Source of the DNA: CAVXFL01 sp963761015
GTDB lineage: Bacteria > Pseudomonadota > Alphaproteobacteria > Acetobacterales > Acetobacteraceae
Assembly (NCBI GenBank): GCA_963761015.1
Contig: CAVXFL010000011.1
Coordinates: 124,001 to 188,000, forward strand
DNA length: 64,000 nt
Direction: 5' to 3'
Positions within the stretch are counted from its first letter, which is position 1; each line of letters opens with the position of its first letter. The notes beneath the pieces were generated by a model that saw nothing but the letters and a program-made list of their open reading frames with translations, was not told the DNA's origin and did no database searches. Shown piece by piece: positions 9,419-18,617 of the stretch. Both the position numbers and the translations under genes were made by a program.

Positions 9419-9432
9419 TTGATCGAGATCAA
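9419..9432. promoter_or_regulatory. Perfect FNR/FixK-type box between pfkB and senC
   Basis: TTGATCGAGATCAA matches TTGAT-N4-ATCAA exactly. Its centre is about 44 bases from the pfkB start, so pfkB-usp is the natural target. On the other side it ends only 6 bases before the senC ATG, covering its ribosome-binding region, so binding here could also influence senC. Confidence 0.65.
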
Positions 9433-9438
9433 CCGCCC

Positions 9439-11801
9439 ATGAGAGCGCAAGCGACGAACCCGATCGTCAAGGATCTCCTGCTGCTGGGCGGCGGGCACAG
9501 CCACGTCGCCGTGCTGCGGAATTTCGGCATGAAGCCGATACCCGGCGTGCGCCTGACGCTGATTTCGCGCGACGTCCACACACCTTATTCCGGCATGTTG
9601 CCAGGGCTGATCGCCGGTCACTACGGCTTCGACGAGGCGCATATCGACCTCGGCCCGCTCGCCCGCTTCGCCGGGGCGCGGCTGCTGCACGACGAGGTGA
9701 TCGGGCTCGACCCGGCGGCGCGCCGCGCGATCTGCCGCGGCCGCCCGCCGGTCGCCTACGACCTGCTCTCGATCGACATCGGCTCCACGCCGCGCCTCGA
9801 TGTGCCCGGCGCCGAGGGGAATGTCGTGCCGGTGAAGCCGATCAACCGCTTTCTGGCGCAATGGGAGCGTCTGACGGCTCGCGTGTTGGCGCGCGCCGGC
9901 GCAGCGCGCATCGGCGTGGTCGGCGCGGGCGCGGGCGGCGTGGAGCTCCTGCTCGCGGCGCAATTCCGGCTGCGACACCTGCTTGCCGAAAGCGCGGCGG
10001 ATGCCGCCCTGCCGGAGTTCCATCTGTTCACCGACAGCGCGGATATTCTGCCGTCCTACGGCGCCAGCGTGCGCGATCGATTCCGCCGCGTCCTTGCGGC
10101 GCGCGGCGTGGTGGTCCATGCCGGCGCCGCGGTGGTGGAGGTCGGGCCGCGCCGGCTGACATGCGCCAATGGCGAGGCCTACGAACTGGACGAAATTCTG
10201 TGGGTCACGCCAGCCGGCGCGGCGCCGTGGCTGCGCGAGAGCGGCCTCGCGGTCGATCCGCGGGGATTCGTTCTGATCAACGATTGCGTGCAATCGGTCT
10301 CGCATCCCGAGGTGTTCGCCACCGGCGATACCGCCGTCATGCAGCGGCATCCGCGTCCGCGCGCCGGTGTGTTCGCGGTGCGGCAGGGCAAGCCGCTCGC
10401 GCGCAATCTGCGCCTTGCGCTGCGCGGGCGGCCGCTGAAACCGTTCGTGCCGCAGCGCGAATTCCTGTCGCTGATCTCGACCGGCGACAAATACGCCGTC
10501 GCGTCGCGCAACGGCCTGGCCGCCGAGGGCACGCTGATCTGGCGCTGGAAGGATCGCATCGATCGCCGCTTCATGCTAAAGTACAACGATCTGCCCGAGA
10601 TGGCGGAGCAGGCGTCGCCGGCGCTCGCTGCCGGGCTCGCCGACCAGGCGGCGCTGCGCGAAATCTCCGCCATCGCCATGCGCTGCGGCGGCTGCGGCGC
10701 GAAGATCGGCAGCTCCGTGCTGGAACGCGCGCTGCAACGGCTCGCGCCGTATGCGCGCGACGACGTGCTGATCGGGCTCGATGCGCCGGACGACGCCGCG
10801 GTGGTCGCGCTGCCGCCGGGCAAAGTCGCGGTGCAAACGGTGGATTACTTTCGCGCCTTCATCGACGATCCGTATCTGTTCGGCCAGATCACGGCGAACC
10901 ACGCGCTCGGCGACATTTTCGCCATGGGCGCGGAGCCGCAAACGGCGCTCGCCATCGCCACGCTGCCGTACGGATTGGAGGCAAAGCTGGAGGAGCAACT
11001 GTTCCAACTCATGGCCGGCGCGTTGGCGGTGTTCGCGGATCCCGCACAGCGCTGGTCGGCGGGCATACCAGCGAAGGTGCGGAACTCGCGCTCGGTTTTG
11101 CGGTCAACGGCATCGCCGATCCCGAGCGGTTGCTGCGGAAATCGGGGCTGCGGCCGGGCAACGCGCTGGTTCTGACCAAGCCGCTCGGCACTGGGACGCT
11201 GTTCGCCGCCGATATGCGCGGCAAGGCGAAGGCGCGCTGGATCGACGAAGCGCTCGCCGCCATGACGCAATCGAACCGCGCGGCGGCGGAGTGTCTGCGC
11301 CGCTACCGCGCGAGCGCCTGCACCGACGTGACCGGCTTCGGCCTGATCGGCCACTTGGTCGAGATGGTGAAAGCGTCCGGCGTCGATGTCGAACTCGATG
11401 TCGCGTCGGTGCCGGCATTTGCGGGCGCGATCGAAACCGTGCGGCTCGGCATTTTCAGCTCGCTGCAACCGCAGAATGTTCGCTTGCGCCGCGCCTTGCG
11501 CAATTCCTCGGCGGCTGCCCGGGACGAACGCTTTCCGCTGCTTTTCGACCCGCAAACGGCCGGCGGGTTGCTCGCCGGGATTCCCGCGGAGTCAGCAACC
11601 CAATGTGTCGCCGCGCTGCATGACCTCGGCTATGCCGACGCGGCGATCGTCGGGCGGGTGTTGCCCCGAAGCGACGCGCTGGAGCCGATCACCCTGGCCG
11701 AGCCGGGCCAGCAGCGCGCGCCAGGCGTCGCGCTCGCGGGCGGGATCGAAGAGCGGCGCCCGGGCGGCGCACCGGCGGGCAAGCTCGGTGCGGAACAGTG
11801 A
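9439..11801 (+). CDS. senC: Selenophosphate synthetase fused to FAD/NAD oxidoreductase (SenC/SelD), frame broken near 11050
   Basis: Makes selenophosphate from selenide and ATP. The N-terminal domain (about residues 1-370) is a pyridine-nucleotide-disulphide type oxidoreductase with an FAD motif LLLGGGHSHVAVLR near residue 13 and a second Rossmann loop VVGAGAGGVEL. The SelD domain starts near residue 410 with CGGCGAKIGSS; Cys419 and Lys422 align with the catalytic Cys17/Lys20 of E. coli SelD. The frame is lost at about 11050: one base appears missing before CTGGTCGGCGGG, which restores VGGHTSEGAELALGF. The C-terminal SelD signatures (CTDVTGFGLIGHL, FDPQTAGGLLAG) then follow. The natural 3' end is uncertain because the frame runs on into convergent senB. 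The location beside senB and senA argues for selenoneine synthesis. Confidence 0.85.
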
Positions 11802-12684
11802 ATTCGGACTCGAACCGACGCATGAGCGCGGACAGCGCCGCCGTGTCGCCGGGCGGAAAATACCCGGAATAGTCCTGGCCGAGCAGCCCAACGTTTCCGG
11901 CGATGCGCGAGGCGATCACCGGCACGCCGGCGGCAACCGCCTCGGAAACGATATTGGCGCCGCCCTCCATGACCGAACTCAGCACCAGGACGTGCGCGCG
12001 GGCAAGTTCGCGGCGCACGCGCCAGAACGGCACCTCGCCGAGCCAACGATAGCGCGCGTTCGCGTCCATCTCGGCGCGCGCGCGCGCGGCCCATTCGGCA
12101 TCGTACGCCCGCCCGAGATGCGTCACGCGGATGCGCGACGACGGCGGCAGGCATCGAGCGGCCTCGGCCACGAGCAGCGGGTCTTTTTCCTCCCGCAGAT
12201 TGGCGGCGACCAGGACGTCGAGATGCGCGCGCCGCGATGGGCCGCGCCGCCGGAGCGGCCGCGCCGATTGGAAGATCACCGTGAGCTTGTCGCGGAATTG
12301 CTCGGGAATGGCGTCGCCCGCCAATTCGTGCAACCCGACCAGCGCATCGGCTAGCGCCAGCGACCGCATCACCGTGTCCGGATCGGTGCCGATGAAGCGG
12401 TAGATGTCGGTCCCGGCAAGGCCGACGACCAACGGCCTGTCCGGATGGCGGTCGCGAAACCGCAGCACGGACGCGGCGCTGCGCCAGGCGTGCAGCGCGA
12501 TCAGCAGATCGGCATTCTCGCCGTCACAGGCGAGCGCGACGCGCACGCGATGGCCCAGGTTGCGCAGGATGGCGGCCCAGCGCGCGGCCGTGGTGCGGTT
12601 GCCCGAGCGAGAGCGTTTATCGGCCGGCGTGACCAGGGTAATGTGCAGCTTCCGCACTCGGGCCTGCTTCGCGGCGGTGATCAT
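11592..12684 (-). CDS. senB: Selenosugar synthase SenB-like glycosyltransferase, frame broken near 11792
   Basis: A glycosyltransferase of the putative TIGR04348 type, now linked to selenosugar formation from selenophosphate and a UDP-sugar. The start region reads LHITLVTPADKRSRSGNRTT, with later motifs LVVGLAGTDIYRF, VIFQSARP and the sugar-nucleotide loop SSVMEGGANIVSEAVAAGVP. One extra base near 11792 diverts the end; removing it gives FTVRTELARRC and DAWRALLARLGQG. The true stop is probably near 11690, so the last 100 bases given may be excess. The start may be ATG 12684, which overlaps the senA start codon, or the in-frame GTG at 12657. It converges with senC and diverges from senA. Confidence 0.8.
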
Positions 12685-13987
12685 GACCCAACCGATACCG
12701 ACAATCCGGCTGATGGAGATGCTCCAGAACTGCCGGGCGCGCACGCTCGAACTCGTGGCGGATCTCGATGCCGGCCAGCATATCGGTCCCATGCTCGACA
12801 TCGTCAATCCACCGCTTTGGGAACTCGGGCACCTCGCTTGGTTTCATGAGTTTTTCGTGCTGCGCCGATTGGACGGCGGCGCGCTGCGATTTCAGGAGGC
12901 CGATGCGCTCTACGATTCCTCGACCGTGCCGCACGATGCGCGCTGGCAGCTCCCTTTGCCCACGCTGGAACGGACACGGCGCTACCTCGCGGACGTGCTG
13001 GATGCGATGACCGCGCGGCTGCGGGAGCCGATCGTCGGGAGCGCCGAATGCGCGCTCTACCTGCTCGGCCTGTTTCACGAGGACATGCACGGCGAAGCGC
13101 TCACTTACACGCGCCAGACGCTCGGATACCCGGCGCCGATCCTGTCGGGCGCGGCGCCACCAATCGGCGCGGAGGCGGGCCCCCTGCCCGGCGACGTGGA
13201 AATTTCCGGCGGACGCTTCTGGCTCGGTTCGCCGCAAGACGCGCCGTTCGTGTTCGATAACGAGAAATGGGCGCATCCGGTCGATGTTTCGCCGTTTCGC
13301 ATCGCCCGCGCCCCGGTTACGAACGCCGAGTTCCTCCCCTTCGTCGAAGATGGCGGCTACCGCGCACGACGCTTTTGGGGCGACGCGGGTTGGCAATGGC
13401 GCGAGGCGGAACGCGCCGAGCATCCGGTCTACTGGGTCCCGCAAGGTGGCGGCCGCTTCGCTGTTCGCCGCTTCGACCGACTGGCACCGCTCGCGCCGCA
13501 CCAGCCGGTGATGCACGTGAACTGGCACGAGGCCACAGCCTGGTGCCACTGGGCCGGACGGCGGCTGCCGACCGAAGCCGAATGGGAGGTCGCGGCGGCC
13601 GGCGCGCCGAACCGGGACGGCAGCCTGGCCGATGGGAAACAGCGATATCCCTGGGGCGATGCTCCTCCCGAACCGGCTCATGCCAATCTCGACGGCGCGG
13701 CACTCGGTCCCGAGTACGTGGCCGCCCATCCCGATGGCGACAGCGCCTGGGGTTGCCGACAGATGATCGGCAATGTCTGGGAATGGACAGCCAGCCGCTT
13801 CGAGCCCTATCCGGGGTTTTCGCCCGACGCGTACGAGGATTATTCCGCGCCCTGGTTCGGCGCGCGGATGGTGCTGCGCGGCGGAAGCTGGGCGACGCGG
13901 GCGCGCATGATCACCAACACCTATCGCAATTTCTTCACGCCCGAGCGCCGCGACGTCTTCGCCGGATTCCGCACCGTAGCGCTGTGA
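12683..13987 (+). CDS. senA: Selenoneine synthase SenA-like (EgtB family)
   Basis: A 434-residue non-haem iron enzyme of the EgtB/SenA type. The N-terminal DinB-like domain carries the iron-binding histidines: LWELGHLAWFHE (His50) and LFHEDMHGEAL (His132, His136). The C-terminal formylglycine-generating-enzyme-like fold shows GGRFWLGSP, WCHWAGRRLPTEAEWE, IGNVWEWTASRFEPYPGF and a terminal FAGFRTV. EgtB joins cysteine-type sulphur donors to hercynine; SenA uses a selenosugar. The companion SelD and SenB-type genes favour selenoneine over ergothioneine, and no egtD-like methyltransferase is visible here. Start at 12683, or the in-frame ATGs at 12713 or 12719. Confidence 0.85.
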   Translation: MTQPIPTIRLMEMLQNCRARTLELVADLDAGQHIGPMLDIVNPPLWELGHLAWFHEFFVLRRLDGGALRFQEADALYDSSTVPHDARWQLPLPTLERTRRYLADVLDAMTARLREPIVGSAECALYLLGLFHEDMHGEALTYTRQTLGYPAPILSGAAPPIGAEAGPLPGDVEISGGRFWLGSPQDAPFVFDNEKWAHPVDVSPFRIARAPVTNAEFLPFVEDGGYRARRFWGDAGWQWREAERAEHPVYWVPQGGGRFAVRRFDRLAPLAPHQPVMHVNWHEATAWCHWAGRRLPTEAEWEVAAAGAPNRDGSLADGKQRYPWGDAPPEPAHANLDGAALGPEYVAAHPDGDSAWGCRQMIGNVWEWTASRFEPYPGFSPDAYEDYSAPWFGARMVLRGGSWATRARMITNTYRNFFTPERRDVFAGFRTVAL

Positions 13988-13994
13988 ACCCGGC

Positions 13995-15206
13995 TCAGGC
14001 GCCCTCGAGCAGGCCGCCGAACCGCTCCCAGATCTTGCCGTTCCAGCGCGTGAGCTGGAGTTGGCGGATCGGGTGATAATTCGTGGGGCTCGTGTTGATC
14101 CTGATGCCGGGCAGCAGAACGGGAATGTCGAGGTCGTGGAGGTTAGCCGCCTGCCGCATGACGTTTCGCCGCGAGAAATCGCCGCCGCACTGCTTCAGCA
14201 CCCGCAACATCGTCTGGCTCACGCCGTAGCCCCAGACGTTGAACACGTCCGTCATATCCCCGTGCGGCACGTATTTGTCCATGAACGCGCGCCATTCCGT
14301 CATCCCGGCATCGTTGTGCCAGGCCGGATCGGTGGGGTCCTTGACGAAATTCCCGGTAATCAGGCCGACCGCCTTTTCCGGCCCCACCGGCTTGATCACG
14401 CTGCCGACCGAGGCGGAGACGTTGTTGACGAAGAACAACGCCGGCTTCCAGCCGATATCGTACGCCTTGCGGATCGCCTGCGCCGCGAATTTCGGGACCG
14501 CGATCAGGAAGAACGTGTCCACGCCGGAAGACTGCAACGAGGTGATCTGAGATTCCACGGTGGGATCGGTCACTTCGTAGGTCAGCGACTTGACGACCAT
14601 CTTGTCGAACCGGGCGCCGAGCACGTCCCGCACGCCGGTCACGTAGTCCTTTCCATAGTCGTCATTCTGATAGAGGATGCCGATCTTCGCGTGCGGCTTG
14701 GTGTTCAATACGTGCTTGGCGTAGATCTGCGCCTCGGTGCGGTAGCTGGGCAGCCAGCCCATGGTCCAGGGGTAGTGCTTGTAGTCGCCCCACTTGTCGG
14801 CACCGGTGAGAATCAAAAGCTGCGGCACCTTGTGCTGATTGAGGTATTTGTGCACCGCGGTGTTGGTCGGCGTGCCGATGCTGGCGAACATGAAGGCGAC
14901 CCGATCCTGCTCGACCAGGCGGCGGGTCTGCTCGACGGTGCGCGGCGGACTGTAACCGTCGTCCAGCGATACGAAGTTGATCTTGCGGCCGGCGACGCCG
15001 CCATGGTCGTTCACCATCCGGAAGAATGCCGCCTCCACGCGTCCGGTCACGCCGTAGCTCGACGCGGGACCGCTGTACGGCACGGTGTTGCCGATCTTGA
15101 TCTCTGTCGCGGTGACGCCGGGCGTAGCTTCGGCGTGAGCCGCCCCGACAAACGGCGCGCCGGCAACGGCCGCGGCGGCGCCCTTCAGCAGCGTTCTGCG
15201 CAACAT
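13995..15206 (-). CDS. ABC-type solute-binding protein (Peripla_BP_6), Tat-type signal
   Basis: A 403-residue periplasmic binding protein of the branched-chain amino-acid/urea/aromatic-acid type. The N-terminus MLRRTLLKGAAAAVAG carries a twin-arginine-like RRTLLK motif and a hydrophobic core, with likely cleavage after AAHA. The mature start EIKIGNTVPYSGPASSYGV and the block HGGVAGRKINFVSLDDGYSP are family hallmarks. It is a close paralogue of the next gene on the same strand. No permease or ATPase gene is nearby, so the ligand is unknown; the neighbouring tarD makes a hydroxy-acid ligand conceivable. It starts 160 bases after the paralogue ends. Confidence 0.88.
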   Translation of the reverse strand: MLRRTLLKGAAAAVAGAPFVGAAHAEATPGVTATEIKIGNTVPYSGPASSYGVTGRVEAAFFRMVNDHGGVAGRKINFVSLDDGYSPPRTVEQTRRLVEQDRVAFMFASIGTPTNTAVHKYLNQHKVPQLLILTGADKWGDYKHYPWTMGWLPSYRTEAQIYAKHVLNTKPHAKIGILYQNDDYGKDYVTGVRDVLGARFDKMVVKSLTYEVTDPTVESQITSLQSSGVDTFFLIAVPKFAAQAIRKAYDIGWKPALFFVNNVSASVGSVIKPVGPEKAVGLITGNFVKDPTDPAWHNDAGMTEWRAFMDKYVPHGDMTDVFNVWGYGVSQTMLRVLKQCGGDFSRRNVMRQAANLHDLDIPVLLPGIRINTSPTNYHPIRQLQLTRWNGKIWERFGGLLEGA

Positions 15207-15366
15207 GCTTCGCTCCTCCCCCGTGCTTGCGGCGAGAAAGCGCCCGAAATGGCCGGCCGGTTCGTTTCACTGTCGCGCCGGTGGCGATCGCTGGCAGCCT
15301 TCGGCCGAAGCCGCGAGGATACGACGCGGCAAGGCGATTGCAAGCGCGATCCCACCGCGATTCGGT

Positions 15367-16590
15367 TCAGGCGCCGCCGCCGTGAATTACCTGGCCGAAC
15401 CGCTCCCACGTCGTCCCGGTCCAGCGCGCGAGTTGCATGCCGCGGATCGGGTAATGATTGGCCGGTCCCGTATTCACCCTGATGCCCGGCAGAAGCACCC
15501 GTATCGCCAGATCATGCAGGCTGGTGCACTGGCGCATGATGTTAGGTCGCGAGAAATCGTTCCCGCACAGCTTCAGCACCGTGATCAAGGCGCTCGCGGC
15601 GGCGTAGCCGTTCACGTAGGACTGGTCCGACAGGTCGGCGTCCGGCAGGTATTTGCGCATGAAGGACCGCCATTCCCGCATGCCGGCATCGTTTGCCCAG
15701 GCCGGATCGCTGGCTTCCTTCAGATACTTGGCGCTGATGATGCCGACCGCCTTCTCCGGCCCCGCCGGCTTGATGACCGCGCCGACCGAGGCCGCGCCGC
15801 TCATCAGGAAGAACAGCGGCTTCCAGCCGATGTCGTAAACGCGCCTGATCGTCATTGCCGAAAATTTCGGCACCGCGATGACCATCAGCGTGTCGGCGCC
15901 GGCCGATTGTAGCGAAACCACCTGCGAATCGATGGTCGGGTCGGTGACCTCGTAGCTGGCCGAGCGGACGATCATGCGCGCCGCGTTGTCACCGAGCCCC
16001 TCCCTCACGCCGGCCACGAAATCCTTGCCGCCATCGTCGTTCTGCCAAAGCAGGCCGATGCGCGCCGCGGGCTTATGGGCGAGAATGTATTTCGCGTAGA
16101 TTATCCCCTCGGTGCGGTAGCTGGGCAGCCAAGCCATCGTCCAGGGGAAACGCCGCGCATCGCCCCATTTGTCCGCGCCGGTCATCAGGAACAGTTGCGG
16201 AATCCGCTTCGCGGTCAGGTACCGCGCGACGGCGGAATTGGTCGGCGTGCCAAAGCTGCTGAACATGAACGCCACGCCGTCCTGCTCGACCAGCCTGCGT
16301 GTCTGTTCGACGGTTTTCGGCGGGCTGTAGCCGTCGTCGAGCGAGAAGAACTTAATCTTGCGTCCGGCGACGCCGCCGTGATCGTTGATCATCCGGAAAT
16401 ACGCCGCCTCCACCCGCCCGAGCACGCCGAAGCTGGAAGCGGGACCGCTATACGGCATCGTATTGCCGATCCGGATTTCGGTCGCGCCGACGCCTTGCGT
16501 GGCTTGCGCGCGCGTCAGCGACGCGGCGGCGATGGCGAAGCCCGTGGCCCCGCGCAGGACCGTGCGGCGATGCAAGATTTCCTCCTCCAT
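15367..16590 (-). CDS. ABC-type solute-binding protein, paralogue of neighbour
   Basis: A 407-residue periplasmic binding protein. A twin-arginine-type signal HRRTVLRGATGFAIAAAS is followed by a mature start EIRIGNTMPYSGPASSFGV that closely matches the neighbour at 13995-15206. Shared blocks include HGGVAGRKI, DDGYSPP-TVEQTRRLVEQD and LTGADKWGD-type segments. It diverges from tarD with about 62 bases between start codons, so a common control region is likely. As with its neighbour, no membrane or ATPase subunit is seen in the window. Confidence 0.88.
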   Translation of the reverse strand: MEEEILHRRTVLRGATGFAIAAASLTRAQATQGVGATEIRIGNTMPYSGPASSFGVLGRVEAAYFRMINDHGGVAGRKIKFFSLDDGYSPPKTVEQTRRLVEQDGVAFMFSSFGTPTNSAVARYLTAKRIPQLFLMTGADKWGDARRFPWTMAWLPSYRTEGIIYAKYILAHKPAARIGLLWQNDDGGKDFVAGVREGLGDNAARMIVRSASYEVTDPTIDSQVVSLQSAGADTLMVIAVPKFSAMTIRRVYDIGWKPLFFLMSGAASVGAVIKPAGPEKAVGIISAKYLKEASDPAWANDAGMREWRSFMRKYLPDADLSDQSYVNGYAAASALITVLKLCGNDFSRPNIMRQCTSLHDLAIRVLLPGIRVNTGPANHYPIRGMQLARWTGTTWERFGQVIHGGGA

Positions 16591-16652
16591 TGCTTGCCGG
16601 CCCGCTGCGGTCGTGGTGGAACGCTGCCGGGCCGCCCCGAGGAGAGTACGAC

Positions 16653-17822
16653 ATGCCGCTCCGCATCGTCGATGTGCGCGAGATCACCCGTCCGATCGCG
16701 TCGCCGATCCGCAACGCCTACATCGACTTTTCCCGCATGACGACCAGCCTGGTGGCACTCGTCACCAATGTCGAGCGCGACGGCAGGCCGGTCGTCGGCT
16801 ACGGCTTCAACTCCAACGGGCGCTACGGCCAGGGCGGGCTGATCCGTGAGCGCTTCGCCCCGCGCCTGCGCGAAGCCGAGCCCGAGAGCTTGCTTGACGA
16901 AACGAGGGGAAATTTCGATCCCGACCGCATCTGGGCGGTGCTGATGGCGAACGAGAAGCCGGGCGGGCATGGCGAGCGGTCGGTCGCGGTAGGCACCATC
17001 GACATGGCGGTCTGGGACGCGGTGGCGAAGATCGCCGGCAAGCCGCTGTTCCGCCTGCTCGCCGAACGACACGGGCGCCAAGCCGAGCCGCGCGTCTTCG
17101 TCTATGCGGCCGGCGGCTATTATTACCCGGGCAAGGATATCGACGCGCTGCGCGCGGAAATGCGCGGCTATGTCGAACGCGGCTACACCGTGGTGAAGAT
17201 GAAGATCGGCGGCGCGCCGCTCGAGGAGGACCGGCGGCGAATCGAGGCGGTGCTGGCCGAGATCGACGGCAAAGCACGATTGGCCGTGGACGCGAACGGC
17301 CGGTTCGATTTGGAAACCGCCATCGCCTACGCGAAGGCGCTGCGGCCATATGATCTGTTCTGGTACGAGGAGCCGGGCGATCCGCTGGATTTCCGCTTGC
17401 AGGCGGCGCTCGGCGAATTCTATCCGGCGCCGATGGGAACGGGGGAAAACCTGTTCAGCCATCAGGACGCGCGCAACCTGCTGCGCTACGGCGGCATGCG
17501 CCCCGATCGCGACTGGCTGCAATTCGACTGCGCCCTCTCTTACGGCCTGTGCGAATACCAGCGGACACTCGCCGTGGTGGAGCAGGCCGGCTGGTCGCGC
17601 AGGCGCTGCATCCCGCATGGCGGGCATCAGATGTCGCTGAACATCGCGGCCGGGCTCGGCCTCGGCGGCAACGAGAACTATCCCGACCTGTTCCAGCCCT
17701 ATGGGGGCTTTCCGGACGACGTGCCGGTCGCGGACGGCCACATCGTCATGCCGGACCTGCCCGGCATCGGCTTCGAGGGCAAGTCGTCGCTCTTTCAGCA
17801 GATGCGCGAACTCGCCTCATGA
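16653..17822 (+). CDS. tarD: D(-)-tartrate dehydratase (enolase superfamily)
   Basis: Dehydrates D-tartrate to oxaloacetate. The 389-residue protein has the characterised Bradyrhizobium TarD length and residue positions: Lys182/Lys184 in VVKMKIGG, metal ligands Asp213 (VDANGRF), Glu239 (WYEEPGDP) and Glu265 (GTGENLFSH), and the catalytic His322 in IPHGGHQMSL. The N-terminal capping block (SPIRNAYIDFSRMTTSLVA) also fits from memory of that family. The ATG at 16653 follows GAGGAGAG; the open frame upstream has no similarity. It is divergent from the solute-binding genes, and its 3' end overlaps the convergent SRAP gene by 6 bases. Confidence 0.87.
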   Translation: MPLRIVDVREITRPIASPIRNAYIDFSRMTTSLVALVTNVERDGRPVVGYGFNSNGRYGQGGLIRERFAPRLREAEPESLLDETRGNFDPDRIWAVLMANEKPGGHGERSVAVGTIDMAVWDAVAKIAGKPLFRLLAERHGRQAEPRVFVYAAGGYYYPGKDIDALRAEMRGYVERGYTVVKMKIGGAPLEEDRRRIEAVLAEIDGKARLAVDANGRFDLETAIAYAKALRPYDLFWYEEPGDPLDFRLQAALGEFYPAPMGTGENLFSHQDARNLLRYGGMRPDRDWLQFDCALSYGLCEYQRTLAVVEQAGWSRRRCIPHGGHQMSLNIAAGLGLGGNENYPDLFQPYGGFPDDVPVADGHIVMPDLPGIGFEGKSSLFQQMRELAS

Positions 17823-18515
17823 CGGATTGCCGCCCGGAGCGGCTTCCGGTGCAACCGATGCGATCAGATCGGCCCCCTCGTGGCGGACGTTGTTGACCCG
17901 GCGCGACACCGGCCAGACGCGCAGCACGCCCGGCGCGGCGGGCCGCAGCAGTGCCTCCGGATCACCCTCGGCTTCGCCGAGCCACGCCGGCCAATCCTCC
18001 GGTTCCACCACGACGGGCATGCGATCGTGCAGCCCGGCGAGATCGGCGTTGGCGCGCGTGGTCAGGATCGCGAAGCTGCGCAAAACCTCGCCGTCCTGGC
18101 CGCGCCAGCCCTCCCAAATGCCGGCGAACGCCATGGGCAAGCCGTCAGCGCGGGCGATCGCGAAGGGGTGCCGGTCACCGTTGCCGGCCTTTCGCCACTC
18201 GTAGAACGCGCTCGCCGGCACCAGCGCGCGGCGGCGGGCGAAGGCGTCGCGGAACATCGGCGCGGTCGCAACCGTCTCCGCGCGCGCGTTGATCGGCTGG
18301 CGGGTCGCGCTCTTGTCCTTCGCCCAATACGGCAGCAGCCCCCATTGCAGCAGGTCGAGATGCCGCAGCCCCGTTTCGGGATACCGGCGGACCACCATCG
18401 CCAACTGCGTCGGCGCCAGATTCCAGGTCGGCCCGATATTCGGCAGCGGGTTCACCGTGCCGAACAGCCTGGCGATTTCCTCCGGCGGCAGGGAACTGAC
18501 GTAGCGGCCGCACAT
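17817..18515 (-). CDS. yedK: SRAP/HMCES-family abasic-site protein (YedK type)
   Basis: Cross-links to abasic sites in single-stranded DNA through its N-terminal cysteine. The ATG at 18515 gives MCGRYVSSLPPEE, placing the catalytic Cys at position 2 as the family requires; the upstream start at 18557 would bury it. Other family residues are visible in PTWNLAPTQ, NARAETV, ASAFYEWRK and LHDRMPVVVE. The length (232 residues) is normal. It overlaps convergent tarD by 6 bases. Confidence 0.92.
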   Translation of the reverse strand: MCGRYVSSLPPEEIARLFGTVNPLPNIGPTWNLAPTQLAMVVRRYPETGLRHLDLLQWGLLPYWAKDKSATRQPINARAETVATAPMFRDAFARRRALVPASAFYEWRKAGNGDRHPFAIARADGLPMAFAGIWEGWRGQDGEVLRSFAILTTRANADLAGLHDRMPVVVEPEDWPAWLGEAEGDPEALLRPAAPGVLRVWPVSRRVNNVRHEGADLIASVAPEAAPGGNPS

Positions 18516-18617
18516 GCGCGCTGCACTCCGTGACAAGCTTCGCCGCGATCGGGGCATGGGCTCGGTTGACGCGGCCGGCGTCGCTATTCTCTATGCGCTG
18601 CCGCAGGAGCCAATATA

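Noticed and set aside
7523..10350. Apparent fusions joining usp, pfkB and DNA antisense to senC
   Set aside because: Clear family starts at 8398 and 9381 show separate genes; the joining parts are shadow frames.
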